DNA of 64,000 bases, taken from contig NZ_LMDV01000008.1 of the NCBI RefSeq assembly GCF_001425175.1, positions 268,491-332,490 of the forward strand. The letters are read 5' to 3'. This stretch comes from Nocardioides sp. Root1257 (GTDB taxonomy: Bacteria > Actinomycetota > Actinomycetes > Propionibacteriales > Nocardioidaceae). This document shows, piece by piece, positions 1 through 9,267 of the stretch. A model generated the notes under the pieces. It worked only from the letters and a program-made list of their open reading frames with translations, had not been told where the DNA came from and searched no databases. The position numbers were made by a program, and so were the translations under genes. Numbering within the stretch: position 1 is the first letter of the stretch; the number at the start of each line of letters is the position of its first letter.

Positions 1-897
1 CCCCTCAATCAGGAGAGTCCGGTGGCCCGCCTGAGCCATAGTGATCGCCATATTGACCGAGGTTGTCGACTTGCCCTCCTCTGGCAGGGCAGATGTAACC
101 ACGAAGACCTTGTCGGGGTTGTCCACCTTGACAAATTGAAGATTGGTTCGGAGGACCCGAAACGCCTCAACGCGCGGAGCGTGCGGCTCCAGCGACGTAA
201 CGAGCGGGCGTTGACGAGTAGCAGAGTCGAATGCGATTCCGCCCAGAATGGGCGCGTTGGTCACTGCGGCAAGGTCATCAGGAGACTTCACGGAAGTATC
301 AAGCACCTCGCGAAGCAGTGCGAGGCCGACCCCCAACAGAAGGCCAACCATCAGGCCAAGCACTAGGTTCCGTTTGGGCTGCGGGGATACAGGTACTGTC
401 GGCAGGCTCGCTGGATCAACGATGGTCGCCTTCACGGGCGCGCTCGACCCGTCGTCGGGAGTCTCGAGTTGGCGGATGAGGTCAACAAGGCCTTCGGCAT
501 ATGCTTGCGCCTTTGCTTGCGCTGCCGCTGGGTCTGGATCTGTAACTGTCACCTCAAGATTGACCGTGTCAGGAACAACCTGGGCCGAAACCTGGCCACG
601 GAGTTCACTCGGAGAAATGTCTAGGCCAAGATCGTCTATGACTGAGCTCGCGAGATCGGTGCTCTTTGTCACGAGGTCTGCGTACGACGTAACGCGCTGC
701 ACCGAGAACAATCCGCCCTGATAGACATCTGATGCGGTATCGCTCTGTTGGGTGGAAATGAACAACTGGGCGGTCGACGAATATTGGGGTGTCGCCAAAG
801 CTGTATAGCCGGCAGCAGTCCCCAGGCCCACCACAGCCGTGACGACTACAACGATCCAGCGACGTCTAAGCACCCGCACGTAGTCACGGAATTCCAC
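1..897 (-). CDS. Wzz chain-length determinant fused to BY-kinase (partial)
   Basis: Partial gene: 299 codons are visible and the 3' end lies beyond the left edge. It starts at GTG 897 with a GGAG ribosome site five bases upstream. An N-terminal Wzz domain opens with a membrane segment at about residues 12-32 (basic RRR just before it). A second membrane segment lies near residue 200 and follows a Pro-rich stretch, as in polysaccharide co-polymerases. The kinase part begins with a bacterial tyrosine-kinase Walker A, SALPEEGKST, at residues 269-278. Walker A', Walker B and the Tyr cluster are off the window. Known role of the family: controls chain length of Wzy-made polysaccharide and responds to tyrosine phosphorylation. 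It lies downstream of the flippase/polymerase operon and fits that job. Confidence 0.9.
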   Translation of the reverse strand, partial: MEFRDYVRVLRRRWIVVVVTAVVGLGTAAGYTALATPQYSSTAQLFISTQQSDTASDVYQGGLFSVQRVTSYADLVTKSTDLASSVIDDLGLDISPSELRGQVSAQVVPDTVNLEVTVTDPDPAAAQAKAQAYAEGLVDLIRQLETPDDGSSAPVKATIVDPASLPTVPVSPQPKRNLVLGLMVGLLLGVGLALLREVLDTSVKSPDDLAAVTNAPILGGIAFDSATRQRPLVTSLEPHAPRVEAFRVLRTNLQFVKVDNPDKVFVVTSALPEEGKSTTSVNMAITMAQAGHRTLLIEG

Positions 898-927
898 ATG
901 AGCTCCAGTCAGTCATCAGTCGACACC

Positions 928-933
928 ACTCTA
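928..933 (-). promoter_or_regulatory. candidate -10 box for the Wzz/BY-kinase gene
   Basis: TAGAGT on the minus strand would start transcription about 24 bases before the GTG at 897, leaving room for the GGAG ribosome site. No clear -35 box is visible. This suggests the co-polymerase can be transcribed apart from the upstream operon. Confidence 0.35.
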
Positions 934-1162
934 GTCGTAGGGACTGCCCGACATGCGGGCGGTCGGGGCGGTCGGCAGATCCATCGGCCGAGCGAGGTCC
1001 TGGGTGCACAGTTCCTCCGTAGCCCTGCAGTCGGAGCAAGCGCGCCGGATGAACGGCGTGCACTTGACGGTGACCGACCGGGCGCAGGCATGCGCCAGAT
1101 GACAGGGGCATCCTGGACCAGCGGTCGACTTGCGAGCCGACCGCCACACTTCCTTCGGCGGA

Positions 1163-1203
1163 ACTCTCGACGAGCGCGAGCACTCGCGCGAAGTGTCGAG
1201 AGT
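1163..1203. repeat. long interrupted hairpin in intergenic gap
   Basis: Outer arms ACTCTCGAC (1163-1171) and GTCGAGAGT (1195-1203) match perfectly. Inner arms GCGCGAG (1174-1180) and CTCGCGC (1183-1189) also match. It lies about 120 bases after the acyltransferase stop and 265 bases before the Wzz start. It could be a terminator or attenuator, or a protein-binding site. There is no T-tract. Confidence 0.45.
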
Positions 1204-1323
1204 GATTCACTCGGGTGGTGTCTTCGCGTGCGCGCCCGCACTTGTGCGCCCGGATGCACTCGCGGAATCGACGCGATAGTTCTGGAGTCGACCCCTCTCG
1301 GACGGGTCACCGCTGACCGCTGC

Positions 1324-2403
1324 CTACGCTCCGACGTGTGCTGATCGAGACTCCCGATCCTGCACTCGACGAAACGTACGAAGAAGGGCGGCTTGCGCAG
1401 GAAGTTCGAGCCACGCGTGCAGTGCCCAGGCCAGAAGAATGGAGCAGGCAAGACTAGCTGTTGCGGCGCCCACTCCAGCGGCACCGCGGTCCGGCACCCA
1501 TTCGACGGCTAGGCGAAGCACCAACTGATGCACTAGGTAGAAGGCGAACGACCATTCGCCAAGACGTATGAGCCAACTCGTGCGGAGGAGAGCCAGCCCG
1601 GGTGACTCGCGCGCAACAGCGACGAGAACGATCAGGGCCGCAAAGACCGGAAGAAGGACGAAATTCGCGACCGCACGCGGGCAGATGGAAGCGACAGCGA
1701 TCAAAGGGATCGCCGCGAGCATCCAAATGCCGAGCCAACGTCCAGGACGTCGAACCCTCACATCGGACCAACTCAGGATCATCAGTGCGAGAAAGATCCC
1801 GACAATGAACTCCGACGACCTGATGAGTGGGTTCACATATGCCTGAGCCGTGAACCCGAATGCCGCGAAGCCCACGTACAGCAGGGCACATGCCGCCACC
1901 CAGGCGATGGTCACCACCTTGACGACGCCAGGTCGTTGCCGATGAAGCACGAGGAATACCAGCGGGAAGGCCGCGTAGAACGCAAACTCAGTGGAGATCG
2001 ACCAATCAACTCCGTTTACGGCGAATATCATCCCGTCCGACGGCGACCATGATTGCAGTGCGAACAGATGAATGACGACTTGCCAAACGGATGGCCTTGG
2101 ATCCAAGATGCCAAGCATCTCGATGACGACGGCAAAGACCAAAACGGCAAAGTAGACAGGAAAGATCCGGGCAAAGCGCCGGAAATAGAACTCTCTGTTA
2201 GACCGCTCAGTTCTGTGAGACAAAGTAAGGACGAAGCCCGACAGTATAAAGAAGAACGATACTCCGTTGTAACCCCATGAAAACATGCTTGTGCCAACTA
2301 GACCGAGGTGTTCGGCATGATACGCAAAAACTAGGATGGCGGCAACGAACCGAAGGGACGTCAATTCGGCAATCCGCAGCGTCGATGATTGGTTTGTCGT
2401 CAC
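1324..2403 (-). CDS. acyltransferase family 3 (OafA/YrhL-like) membrane protein
   Basis: 359-residue integral membrane O-acyltransferase. The N-terminus carries the family signature ELTSLRFVAAILVFAYHAEH, with the family's conserved His, then FFFILSGFVLTLSHR and about ten membrane segments. Members transfer acetyl or other acyl groups to sugars of exported polysaccharides. I chose the GTG at 2403 because it overlaps the upstream stop as GTGA and places the signature at the usual distance. A longer frame to 2634 would lie inside the polymerase gene. Last gene of the flippase/polymerase operon; the glycan is therefore probably acylated. Confidence 0.88.
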   Translation of the reverse strand: MTTNQSSTLRIAELTSLRFVAAILVFAYHAEHLGLVGTSMFSWGYNGVSFFFILSGFVLTLSHRTERSNREFYFRRFARIFPVYFAVLVFAVVIEMLGILDPRPSVWQVVIHLFALQSWSPSDGMIFAVNGVDWSISTEFAFYAAFPLVFLVLHRQRPGVVKVVTIAWVAACALLYVGFAAFGFTAQAYVNPLIRSSEFIVGIFLALMILSWSDVRVRRPGRWLGIWMLAAIPLIAVASICPRAVANFVLLPVFAALIVLVAVARESPGLALLRTSWLIRLGEWSFAFYLVHQLVLRLAVEWVPDRGAAGVGAATASLACSILLAWALHAWLELPAQAALLRTFRRVQDRESRSAHVGA

Positions 2404-3770
2404 CGAACGGGCTCCTGTGATCCCGAGCGCAGATTCTGCGTGCTGTGCCGCGAGCTTCCCAGGTGCAAAATTGCCAATGTTATCCCTATCGTGTATATGA
2501 GCCACCATGAAGCAAGGATGGTATTGGTACGAACTAGCACGATGGCGTACGAGGTGAACACTGCTGGAAGAACCAGCCTCGGGTTGCCCGGACTGGCAGA
2601 CAGGAGCGCCTTCCCAACCGACGCGCTGAGCCATCCGAATAGAATAGTGCCGAGCGCAACGCCCAACAATCCGAAGTCAAATAGCAAGACCCCCGGGAGG
2701 CTAGCCACGGGACATGCCGACTGACCGCAGCCATTTCCTCCGAAAAGGCTTCCAAGAAGCTGATTGGAGTAGCCTTCGCTCACTGAAACTGGAAGCGGAC
2801 GCGTGATGAATTCCAAAAATGTACCACGTCCATCGCCGTATGGAATCGTCACACCCAGGTGGGGGCCAACGTAGGCAATGTAGTCAAACATCTCAGTGTC
2901 ATAGGACGTGAAGAACGACAGCAGCGTGTCGGACGCCCCTTGCTCCCGAAATACCCTAACCGTCGCCTCGATTACATTTTCGTTCGGGAGTCGCCCCCCA
3001 GCCGAACGCGTCAAAGGCAGGAGGAGCATGAAAACGCCCAGCGGGATGGCAACGCACCAATGCCACAGACGCAACCGCAGGCTCCGCGAGTACACCAAGC
3101 AGATTAGGGGGATCAGGAGAGCCGGAATCATGAAGCGACGGGTGCCCACCAAAGACAGTGTTGCGGCACAAGCGAGAACTGCGACTATGGCCGCGATAGC
3201 CAGAGAAGTTGGGATTCTTCGTTCCCGTGGCGCCACCGCAATAGACATGCCAGCGGCGATCGGGCCGGTCAACGGGAGTACAGAGAAGAGTTCCGGCAGA
3301 GATATGTCGAACTGGGCAGATCTTCCGCCAACTAGATTGACGACACCTTGAGCGCCCTGAGCTAGGAGTAGCGCTCCCAAGTAGGCCGCGATACCGGCGG
3401 CCGCCCACCGAACTGTCCAGCCCGCTCGCGCCGCGGCATCTGATGGCTCTCGCTGGTTCGAGCGACTCGAACCCCGGATCCCTTTGGAATGACGCGCGAA
3501 GAGGATTCCAACGGTCAGACCGCTGAGCGCGACGGCGCCAACCATCAGGCCAAAGTCGCGGCCAGCAAAGCTGACGGCGCGGCCGTGGAAGTTGACCATG
3601 TCCCCGCGTGTCAGCAATGGACGGACGCAGAAAATCGCCACTAGCATCAAGGATGCCTGTGTCTCGGGTAGGAGGACTCGTTGGAGCAGCGTTCCCCTGC
3701 CGGACAGGGAAACAACCAGAGCGACAACTCCTGCGATGCAGGAGGCAGCCAGAAGTGTGTCACTGAGCAA
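2400..3770 (-). CDS. putative O-antigen/EPS polymerase (Wzy-like)
   Basis: 456 residues with about ten to twelve hydrophobic segments and a larger periplasmic-type loop (region with YDTEMFDYIAYVGPHLG and PVSVSEGYSN). This is the layout of Wzy polymerases, which are recognised by topology more than by motif. Start taken as TTG 3770, ten bases after a GAGGAGG ribosome site; it overlaps the flippase stop by 11 bases. The stop overlaps the next GTG (GTGA). The setting, between a flippase and an O-acyltransferase, supports repeat-unit polymerisation. No close match is recognised, so the function is inferred from topology and context. Confidence 0.75.
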   Translation of the reverse strand: MLSDTLLAASCIAGVVALVVSLSGRGTLLQRVLLPETQASLMLVAIFCVRPLLTRGDMVNFHGRAVSFAGRDFGLMVGAVALSGLTVGILFARHSKGIRGSSRSNQREPSDAAARAGWTVRWAAAGIAAYLGALLLAQGAQGVVNLVGGRSAQFDISLPELFSVLPLTGPIAAGMSIAVAPRERRIPTSLAIAAIVAVLACAATLSLVGTRRFMIPALLIPLICLVYSRSLRLRLWHWCVAIPLGVFMLLLPLTRSAGGRLPNENVIEATVRVFREQGASDTLLSFFTSYDTEMFDYIAYVGPHLGVTIPYGDGRGTFLEFITRPLPVSVSEGYSNQLLGSLFGGNGCGQSACPVASLPGVLLFDFGLLGVALGTILFGWLSASVGKALLSASPGNPRLVLPAVFTSYAIVLVRTNTILASWWLIYTIGITLAILHLGSSRHSTQNLRSGSQEPVR

Positions 3771-5016
3771 CCGAAACCAGCCTCCTCGATCGGTACGACA
3801 TGAGTGCTGCAGGAGAGAGGAACCAGATCGGATAAAGCAAGCCTGCCGCGATGGCCCCGCAGAGGAGCGCAGCGTAGGTGTCGGAGGACGAGGCGACTGC
3901 CACGTAGACGGTGAAGGTGCAGGACACCAGTCCGATTCGCGAAACCAGAACGACCCCGGAACGCCGGAGCGCACGAAGCGCGACTATGAACGGGCCAGCC
4001 ATCGCCCCGCCAATGGCCAGCAACCCGTTCGCGACGAACGCTCGAAACAGGTCAGATGGATCCACGGCTTGGGCCAACCCCTGAACGATCGGGACCGCCA
4101 GCAGGAGAATCACTGTGAGTGCCACTGCGAGGGCGGTCAACCTGACGGAGTAGAACTGCGCTCTCCGCAGCGAACGAAGAACCTCGCGGGGATCGCTCGA
4201 TGACCACGTCGCGCGCTCCGTTAGTTGCCTCAAGTTGATGGCCGTGAACAGTAGATTCATTGGGCCTATCAACGATTGGGCAAGTCGGAACGCCCCGACG
4301 CCTGGGGACGGGGCAACGGTTGCGATAACCAAGATCGGGAAGACAACCAAGGTCTGGCCGACTCCGAACTCCGCGAGCTGCGTTGCCGACTGACGTAGCC
4401 AGGACCGGTTGACGACGATCCTTGCGCCCGACTGCCTCCGACCGGTGACGAGCAGGACACCCGGAATGACAGAGACCGCAGACACCAAGGCAAATGCGAC
4501 TGTCCCTCCCTTGTTCGCCAGCATTGGCCCAAACGAGAGAAGGAGAACAGCCATTCGTGCCACATCAGCGGACAGAAGGCTCGTATCGCGATCCGCGGTA
4601 ATTTGCACGTGCCGCAGTGCGTCGTACGCGAGCACCAAGAACGTGCCTCCGGCGACCAGCGACGGCCCAGCGATACTTCCCAGGTAGGCCAGCGCGAACG
4701 CAAACTGCAAGCCAGTGCCGATGGTGAGTCCAGCTAAAATAGGAATGACGGGAAGTCTGTCCGCCTCGCGATATCGGCGCTCAACCAAACTTGGGTAGTA
4801 AATTCCTGCGCGCGCTGCACCAACTAAAGTGGTCTGCGAGAGAATGAGGACGCTGTAGCGCGTAAAAGACGACGAGGATAACTGGTGCGCTGCCCCTAGA
4901 ACAGCCACCGCCGAACCGGCGCTATAGAAGGCCTGGCTTAAGGCAATTTTTTGCCCTGCGAGTCGCTTAAGAATACGTCCTGGCGAGCGTCGTGTTGCGA
5001 TGTCAGCGCGATCCAT
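3760..5016 (-). CDS. polysaccharide flippase-like membrane protein (Wzx-like)
   Basis: 418 residues with about twelve membrane segments and short basic loops, resembling MOP-superfamily lipid-linked oligosaccharide flippases. Start chosen at ATG 5016, which overlaps the upstream acyltransferase stop by 14 bases; an alternative ATG lies at 5031. The longer frame to 5133 runs deep into the neighbouring gene. Proposed role: moves the undecaprenyl-linked repeat unit across the membrane before the next gene product polymerises it. Assignment rests on topology plus operon context. Confidence 0.75.
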   Translation of the reverse strand: MDRADIATRRSPGRILKRLAGQKIALSQAFYSAGSAVAVLGAAHQLSSSSFTRYSVLILSQTTLVGAARAGIYYPSLVERRYREADRLPVIPILAGLTIGTGLQFAFALAYLGSIAGPSLVAGGTFLVLAYDALRHVQITADRDTSLLSADVARMAVLLLSFGPMLANKGGTVAFALVSAVSVIPGVLLVTGRRQSGARIVVNRSWLRQSATQLAEFGVGQTLVVFPILVIATVAPSPGVGAFRLAQSLIGPMNLLFTAINLRQLTERATWSSSDPREVLRSLRRAQFYSVRLTALAVALTVILLLAVPIVQGLAQAVDPSDLFRAFVANGLLAIGGAMAGPFIVALRALRRSGVVLVSRIGLVSCTFTVYVAVASSSDTYAALLCGAIAAGLLYPIWFLSPAALMSYRSRRLVSVAQ

Positions 5017-5587
5017 CTTCGTCCAAGCCATCCAGGGCTGCGGAATGTTGGGCCCGTTGAGAATCGGACCGAAAACGCGCAGAAACGGATCTCGCTGGAT
5101 TGCCGGCGACGACGCTAAATGCCGCAACGTCATTTATAACGACCGAACCGGCCGCAATTACCGCAGAATCGCCGATCGAGACACCAGATAGGATTATGGC
5201 GCCTGCTCCTATCCACACATCCCTTCCGATTGAGACGATGTCTCCGGCTTCCAGGTCGCGGTTTCCGATCCAGGTCGAACTCACAATCGGAGCCCCAACC
5301 TCGTGCATAGCGTGATCCCGCCTGCCGACCACGAGTACGCGACTTGCGAACAGGGTTCGCGCACCGATCGTCCCATTGGCCTCGATGATGCAACCGGGCC
5401 CGACCCTAGTTGAGTCGCCGATCTGTAATCCGTGAGTCGCCCGGATACTAACGCCGCGGCTAATTCGGACGTTTTGACCAAGTGAAACTGGTCCACTGAC
5501 CGCTAGACGAGTCAATACTCGGCGGAGCGGTCTCTGAGCCCAACCTGGGATTCGCGACTGGCTGTCAACTTCATCTCCTGAGGTCAC
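5003..5587 (-). CDS. hexapeptide-repeat acyltransferase (LbH/serine acetyltransferase-like)
   Basis: 194 residues. From about residue 45 onward the protein is a left-handed beta-helix: repeated [VI]-G-x-x turns such as ISRGVSI, IGDSTRVGPGCIIEANGTIG and VWIGAGAIILSGVSIGDSAVIAAGSVV. It ends with the typical VVAGNPAR. Such enzymes O- or N-acetylate sugars using acetyl-CoA. GTG 5587 has a TTGGAG ribosome site seven bases upstream and overlaps the upstream glycosyltransferase by 17 bases. Likely decorates the repeat unit in the cytoplasm. Confidence 0.85.
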   Translation of the reverse strand: MTSGDEVDSQSRIPGWAQRPLRRVLTRLAVSGPVSLGQNVRISRGVSIRATHGLQIGDSTRVGPGCIIEANGTIGARTLFASRVLVVGRRDHAMHEVGAPIVSSTWIGNRDLEAGDIVSIGRDVWIGAGAIILSGVSIGDSAVIAAGSVVINDVAAFSVVAGNPARSVSARFRSDSQRAQHSAALDGLDEDGSR

Positions 5588-6674
5588 GCCAAGGCTCCAA
5601 GTCGCCGTCAGTGTCCAGATTTTCAAGCGCACTTACGATCCCGTTGGCCATCTTCTCAGCGGAATAGAGGGTGGAAACGAAGTTTGACAAGCCCTGACGG
5701 TCGATTTTCGCACCCTGAAGCTCCCGCAGACTCGTCGCGAGCGACTGTGCGGAATCCCCATCAAAGTAGCGAACGCCGCCCGACCTTTCGAGTTCAATCT
5801 CGGGGGCGTGCGGCTCGCCTGTCGGGACAAGGATCGGGACGCCGAAACCAATGCTCTGAGTTATGGAGAGTCCAGCATATCCCGGTGATACGGCGGCAAA
5901 TGCCGATCGGTAGAGGAGATCCAGATCCGAGGTCTTATAGATCTCACCATGAAACCGAACGGCATCTCGCATGTCTCTTTTGTCGACCATTTCCTGCAAT
6001 ATCTGGAGTTCCGGCCCAGTCCCAACAATATCGAGCACCTGACCGGACTCATGTAGCTCCGATTGACAGAACGCGTCGATGAGAAGTGCGACCTTCTTTT
6101 CTTTCACGAGACGGCCGACGTAGATTATGGAGTTTCGCTGAAATGAGTCGGGCTCAGCGTGTATTGACTTTCGCGGATACAGTGCATTCGGCGCGACCCA
6201 GACGGGCTGCTTGGGCTCTAATTGTTGGATTCTCTCAGCGCTCGTGTAGTCGTATGCAACGTAGCCGTCAGCAAGTCTCCGCATGAAGTTCCGTAGTGGA
6301 ACCGTACGTGCGGACTCGCCTCCACGGGGGAGTAGGTGACCCCAGACGAGCGTTCGCTTTCGGCTGAGGCGACGTGTGAGTAGGAAGATCCAAGCGCTGA
6401 CGGAACGAGGATTGAGGTCGGTAATGAGGTTCTGCGCTCGCAAGGTCTTCCAGAAGGCGCCGGTCTGAAAGAGCAGGCGCCGTTGAAAGAGTGCATGATT
6501 TTTCACAGGTACAAAGTTTGGCGAGACTATACCTGTTCTAACCGTCTCAACCAGATGTGCTTCTCCGGCATAGTACGAAACTGAACTTCCTAATCTATCG
6601 TCAATTTGGTCTATACACGTCTGTCGATATGCCGGCAGGACAGCGAGATACAACGCGTTTCGGGTCCCCCTCAC
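5571..6674 (-). CDS. GT4-family glycosyltransferase
   Basis: 367 residues, first gene of the minus-strand operon. The C-terminal half has the GT-B signature IIYVGRLVKEKKVALLIDAF, then IVGTGPELQILQE and a late SITQSIGFGVPILVPTGEPHAPE segment typical of GT4 retaining enzymes. GTG 6674 sits six bases behind a strong GGAGGA ribosome site; the frame could extend to 6791 but without such a site. It probably adds one sugar to the lipid-linked repeat unit. Donor and acceptor cannot be told from sequence. Confidence 0.85.
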   Translation of the reverse strand: MRGTRNALYLAVLPAYRQTCIDQIDDRLGSSVSYYAGEAHLVETVRTGIVSPNFVPVKNHALFQRRLLFQTGAFWKTLRAQNLITDLNPRSVSAWIFLLTRRLSRKRTLVWGHLLPRGGESARTVPLRNFMRRLADGYVAYDYTSAERIQQLEPKQPVWVAPNALYPRKSIHAEPDSFQRNSIIYVGRLVKEKKVALLIDAFCQSELHESGQVLDIVGTGPELQILQEMVDKRDMRDAVRFHGEIYKTSDLDLLYRSAFAAVSPGYAGLSITQSIGFGVPILVPTGEPHAPEIELERSGGVRYFDGDSAQSLATSLRELQGAKIDRQGLSNFVSTLYSAEKMANGIVSALENLDTDGDLEPWRDLRR

Positions 6675-6825
6675 GAATCCTCCGGAAAAGGGGCGCTGTA
6701 CAGGGTGCGAGTGAGCGCGCCGGCCTGTTGCGGGTCGGTTGTCCCACCATGCCAGCGACCGTGATCGACGCGGCGAATCTGGGAGGTCCACGGTTCTGGT
6801 GGTGCCGCCGATGTCGCACCCGTCA

Positions 6826-6838
6826 CAGTACGTAACTG
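6826..6838. promoter_or_regulatory. near-palindrome in divergent promoter region
   Basis: CAGTACGTAACTG lies in the 299-bp region between the divergent glycosyltransferase operons. It is centred on TACGTA. It might be an operator for one or both operons; no regulator gene is adjacent. No clear -10/-35 pair was found for either side. Confidence 0.25.
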
Positions 6839-6973
6839 GTCGAACCTGTGTGCCTTCTGATCCAGCACTGGCAACATGCCGCGCTCGTTCAGCAAGGGAG
6901 CCCCCGGGGAGCGCGCGGTCATCAGCATGGCAGGATCGTACGGGAGTAGATCGTCAACCGAGAGGCGGAGTGG

Positions 6974-8227
6974 ATGGAGTCACACCCGCTCCGAGTGCTT
7001 GTGGTGGGCTTGAACTATTCGCCAGAGCCGACTGGGATTGCCCCGTACACGGCGAAGCTCGCTGAAGGTCTCCAGCAGCGCGGTCACTCAGTGCGGGTGC
7101 TGACGACGTACCCGCATTACCCGCACTGGCGAGTCGCTGATGGCTACTCAGGATGGTCGAGCGCCGAGATCGCAGGTGGTGTCGAGATCCATCGCGCCCG
7201 GCACTATGTGCCGGCCCGTCCTACGAGCGCGCGGCGAATTCTGTCGGAGGTTTCATTTGGCGCTCGTGTCGTCGGCGCACGATGGGCTTGCCCAGACGTT
7301 GTGATCTGTCCGAGCCCAGCCCTCCTCAGCACGGCGATGACCTGGCTTCGGGCTGGTGTCCCGGGCGTTGGAGCGGCGACCGGCGTCATCGTGCAGGACC
7401 TGTACTCGGCCGGGCTAGGCGAAACAGGGGTCGGTGGTCGCCGGGCCGCAGATGCGATGTCGATTCTGGAGAGCTGGGTTCTACGCCGTGCCGACGGCGT
7501 GGTAGTCATCCACGACAGATTCAAGCAGCGGGTCCGGGAGGGACTCGGCGTGCCGGAAGACCGCGTTGATGTCATCCGGAACTGGACGCACGTCCCGGCG
7601 CTTGAAGTTCCGTTCGACCGGTCTGCCTTTCGGCACTCCATGGGGTGGGGAGACGAGACGATTGTGCTCCACACTGGCGCGATGGGCGCCAAGCAAGGGC
7701 TGGCGAACGTGGTGTCCGCTGCCCGCTTAGCTGAGTCGACCGGAGCGCCGATCAGATTCGTTCTGATCGGCGACGGCAAGGAGCGGACGGCATTGGAGGT
7801 CCAGGCGGGTGACTGTCGCGCGGTTGACATCCTCGATCCGCTGCCAGGCGACGACTTCGTGCGAGCATTAAGGGCGGCGGACCTTCTCCTCGTCAACGAG
7901 CTGCCTGGGCTCAACGAGATGGCAGTACCCAGCAAGCTCACCAGCTACTTCAGCGCCGGCGTCGCTGTCCTGGCGGCGACGAGCGAGGCGAGCACTACTG
8001 CTGGAGAGATCGCGGCCGCTGGTGCCGGAGTGCGGGTCGAGCCGGGCGATCCGGCAGTCCTCGTTAACGAGGTGTTGCGGTTGCGCGAAGATTCCGAGCA
8101 ACGGCTAGAGATGGGCACGCGGGGTCCGGCGTACTGTGAAAGGCTTCTTTCGGAAGAAGCAGCCCTTGACGCATACGAAGCGTGGATACAGAAGCTGTAC
8201 CGACGCAAGCAGGAGACCCAGAGATGA
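6974..8227 (+). CDS. WcaI-like GT4 glycosyltransferase
   Basis: 417 residues. N-terminal [26 protein letters not shown] matches the opening of the colanic-acid WcaI family, and TTYPHYPHW follows. The C-terminal GT-B domain shows [17 protein letters not shown] and [15 protein letters not shown] 6974 is preceded by GGCGGAG. The stop overlaps the gmd start (ATGA at 8224-8227). WcaI-type enzymes are proposed to transfer fucose, which fits the next two genes making GDP-fucose; the donor is inferred from this context. Confidence 0.88.
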   Translation: MESHPLRVLVVGLNYSPEPTGIAPYTAKLAEGLQQRGHSVRVLTTYPHYPHWRVADGYSGWSSAEIAGGVEIHRARHYVPARPTSARRILSEVSFGARVVGARWACPDVVICPSPALLSTAMTWLRAGVPGVGAATGVIVQDLYSAGLGETGVGGRRAADAMSILESWVLRRADGVVVIHDRFKQRVREGLGVPEDRVDVIRNWTHVPALEVPFDRSAFRHSMGWGDETIVLHTGAMGAKQGLANVVSAARLAESTGAPIRFVLIGDGKERTALEVQAGDCRAVDILDPLPGDDFVRALRAADLLLVNELPGLNEMAVPSKLTSYFSAGVAVLAATSEASTTAGEIAAAGAGVRVEPGDPAVLVNEVLRLREDSEQRLEMGTRGPAYCERLLSEEAALDAYEAWIQKLYRRKQETQR

Positions 8228-9267
8228 CGAAGAAGGCCCTCATCACCGGCATCACGGGGCAGGACGGGTCGTACTTGGCCGAGCTGCTCCTCGGCAAGGG
8301 CTACGAGGTGCATGGCCTGATCCGGCGTGCGTCGACGTTCAACACGTCGCGAATTGACCACCTCTATCAGGACCCGCATGACCCGACGGCGAAGCTCTTT
8401 CTCCACTACGGGGACCTGTCCGACGGTGCCCGCCTCGTCACGCTGCTACACGAGATCGCTCCCGACGAGGTCTACAACCTCGCGGCGCAGTCGCATGTGC
8501 GCGTCAGTTTCGACGAGCCAGAGCACACCGGTGATACGACCGGTGTCGGTGCGATGCGGCTGCTCGAGGCAGTCCGAATGGCCGGCATTGACTGTCGCTA
8601 TTACCAGGCTTCAAGCTCCGAGATGTTCGGCGCAACGCCGCCGCCTCAGGACGAGGAGACGCCCTTCTACCCGCGTTCGCCCTACGGCGCCGCGAAGGTC
8701 TACGCCTACTGGGTGACCAAGAACTACCGCGAGGGCTACGGCATGTTCGCGGTCAACGGCATCCTCTTCAACCACGAGTCTCCCCGTCGCGGAGAGACTT
8801 TCGTGACCCGCAAGGTGACCCGCGCAGTGGCCCGGATCCAGGCTGGCCTGGCCGACTACGTGTACATGGGCAACCTCGACGCCGTTCGCGACTGGGGCTA
8901 CGCGCCCGAATACGTCGAAGGTATGTGGCGGATGCTGCAGGCCGACGAGCCGGACGACTACGTGCTGGCGACTGGTGGCAACTTCACCGTCCGCGACTTC
9001 GTAGTCACCGCGTTCGAGCACGCCGGGCTCGACTGGGAGAAGCACGTCAAGTTCGACGAGCGCTACCTGCGTCCGACCGAGGTCGACGCCCTGATCGGCG
9101 ACGCTGGTAAGGCGGAGCGCAACCTCGGCTGGAAGGCGACCGTGCAGACCGACGAGCTGGCTCGGATCATGGTGGACGCCGACATCGAAGCGCTCACACA
9201 CGCGGGACGTCCCTGGATCGACCAGGTGCGGCTCGGTGGCTGGCCGGAGTTCGGCGCCGGCGCATGA
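8224..9267 (+). CDS. gmd: GDP-mannose 4,6-dehydratase
   Basis: 347 residues; converts GDP-D-mannose to GDP-4-keto-6-deoxymannose. Extended SDR fold with NADP-binding GITGQDGSY at residues 9-17. The catalytic set is intact: Ser131, Glu133, Tyr154 and Lys158 ([17 protein letters not shown]), equivalent to Thr133/Glu135/Tyr157/Lys161 of E. coli Gmd. The family hallmark [15 protein letters not shown] is present. Overlaps both neighbours by four bases (ATGA), so expression is probably coupled with the glycosyltransferase before it and fcl after it. A second copy at 17932-18957 differs in the active site. Confidence 0.97.
   Translation: MTKKALITGITGQDGSYLAELLLGKGYEVHGLIRRASTFNTSRIDHLYQDPHDPTAKLFLHYGDLSDGARLVTLLHEIAPDEVYNLAAQSHVRVSFDEPEHTGDTTGVGAMRLLEAVRMAGIDCRYYQASSSEMFGATPPPQDEETPFYPRSPYGAAKVYAYWVTKNYREGYGMFAVNGILFNHESPRRGETFVTRKVTRAVARIQAGLADYVYMGNLDAVRDWGYAPEYVEGMWRMLQADEPDDYVLATGGNFTVRDFVVTAFEHAGLDWEKHVKFDERYLRPTEVDALIGDAGKAERNLGWKATVQTDELARIMVDADIEALTHAGRPWIDQVRLGGWPEFGAGA

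Larger units (their letters stand above)
898..1323. other. 426-bp gap between acyltransferase and Wzz gene
   Basis: No convincing gene in either strand. It holds the candidate -10 at 928-933 and a long hairpin at 1163-1203. Open frames here have no family resemblance and shadow-like composition. Confidence 0.5.

Noticed and set aside
748..1344. Plus- and minus-strand frames of 108-198 codons in the 898-1323 gap
   Set aside because: No start signals, no family resemblance, many Arg/Ser codons as in shadow frames.
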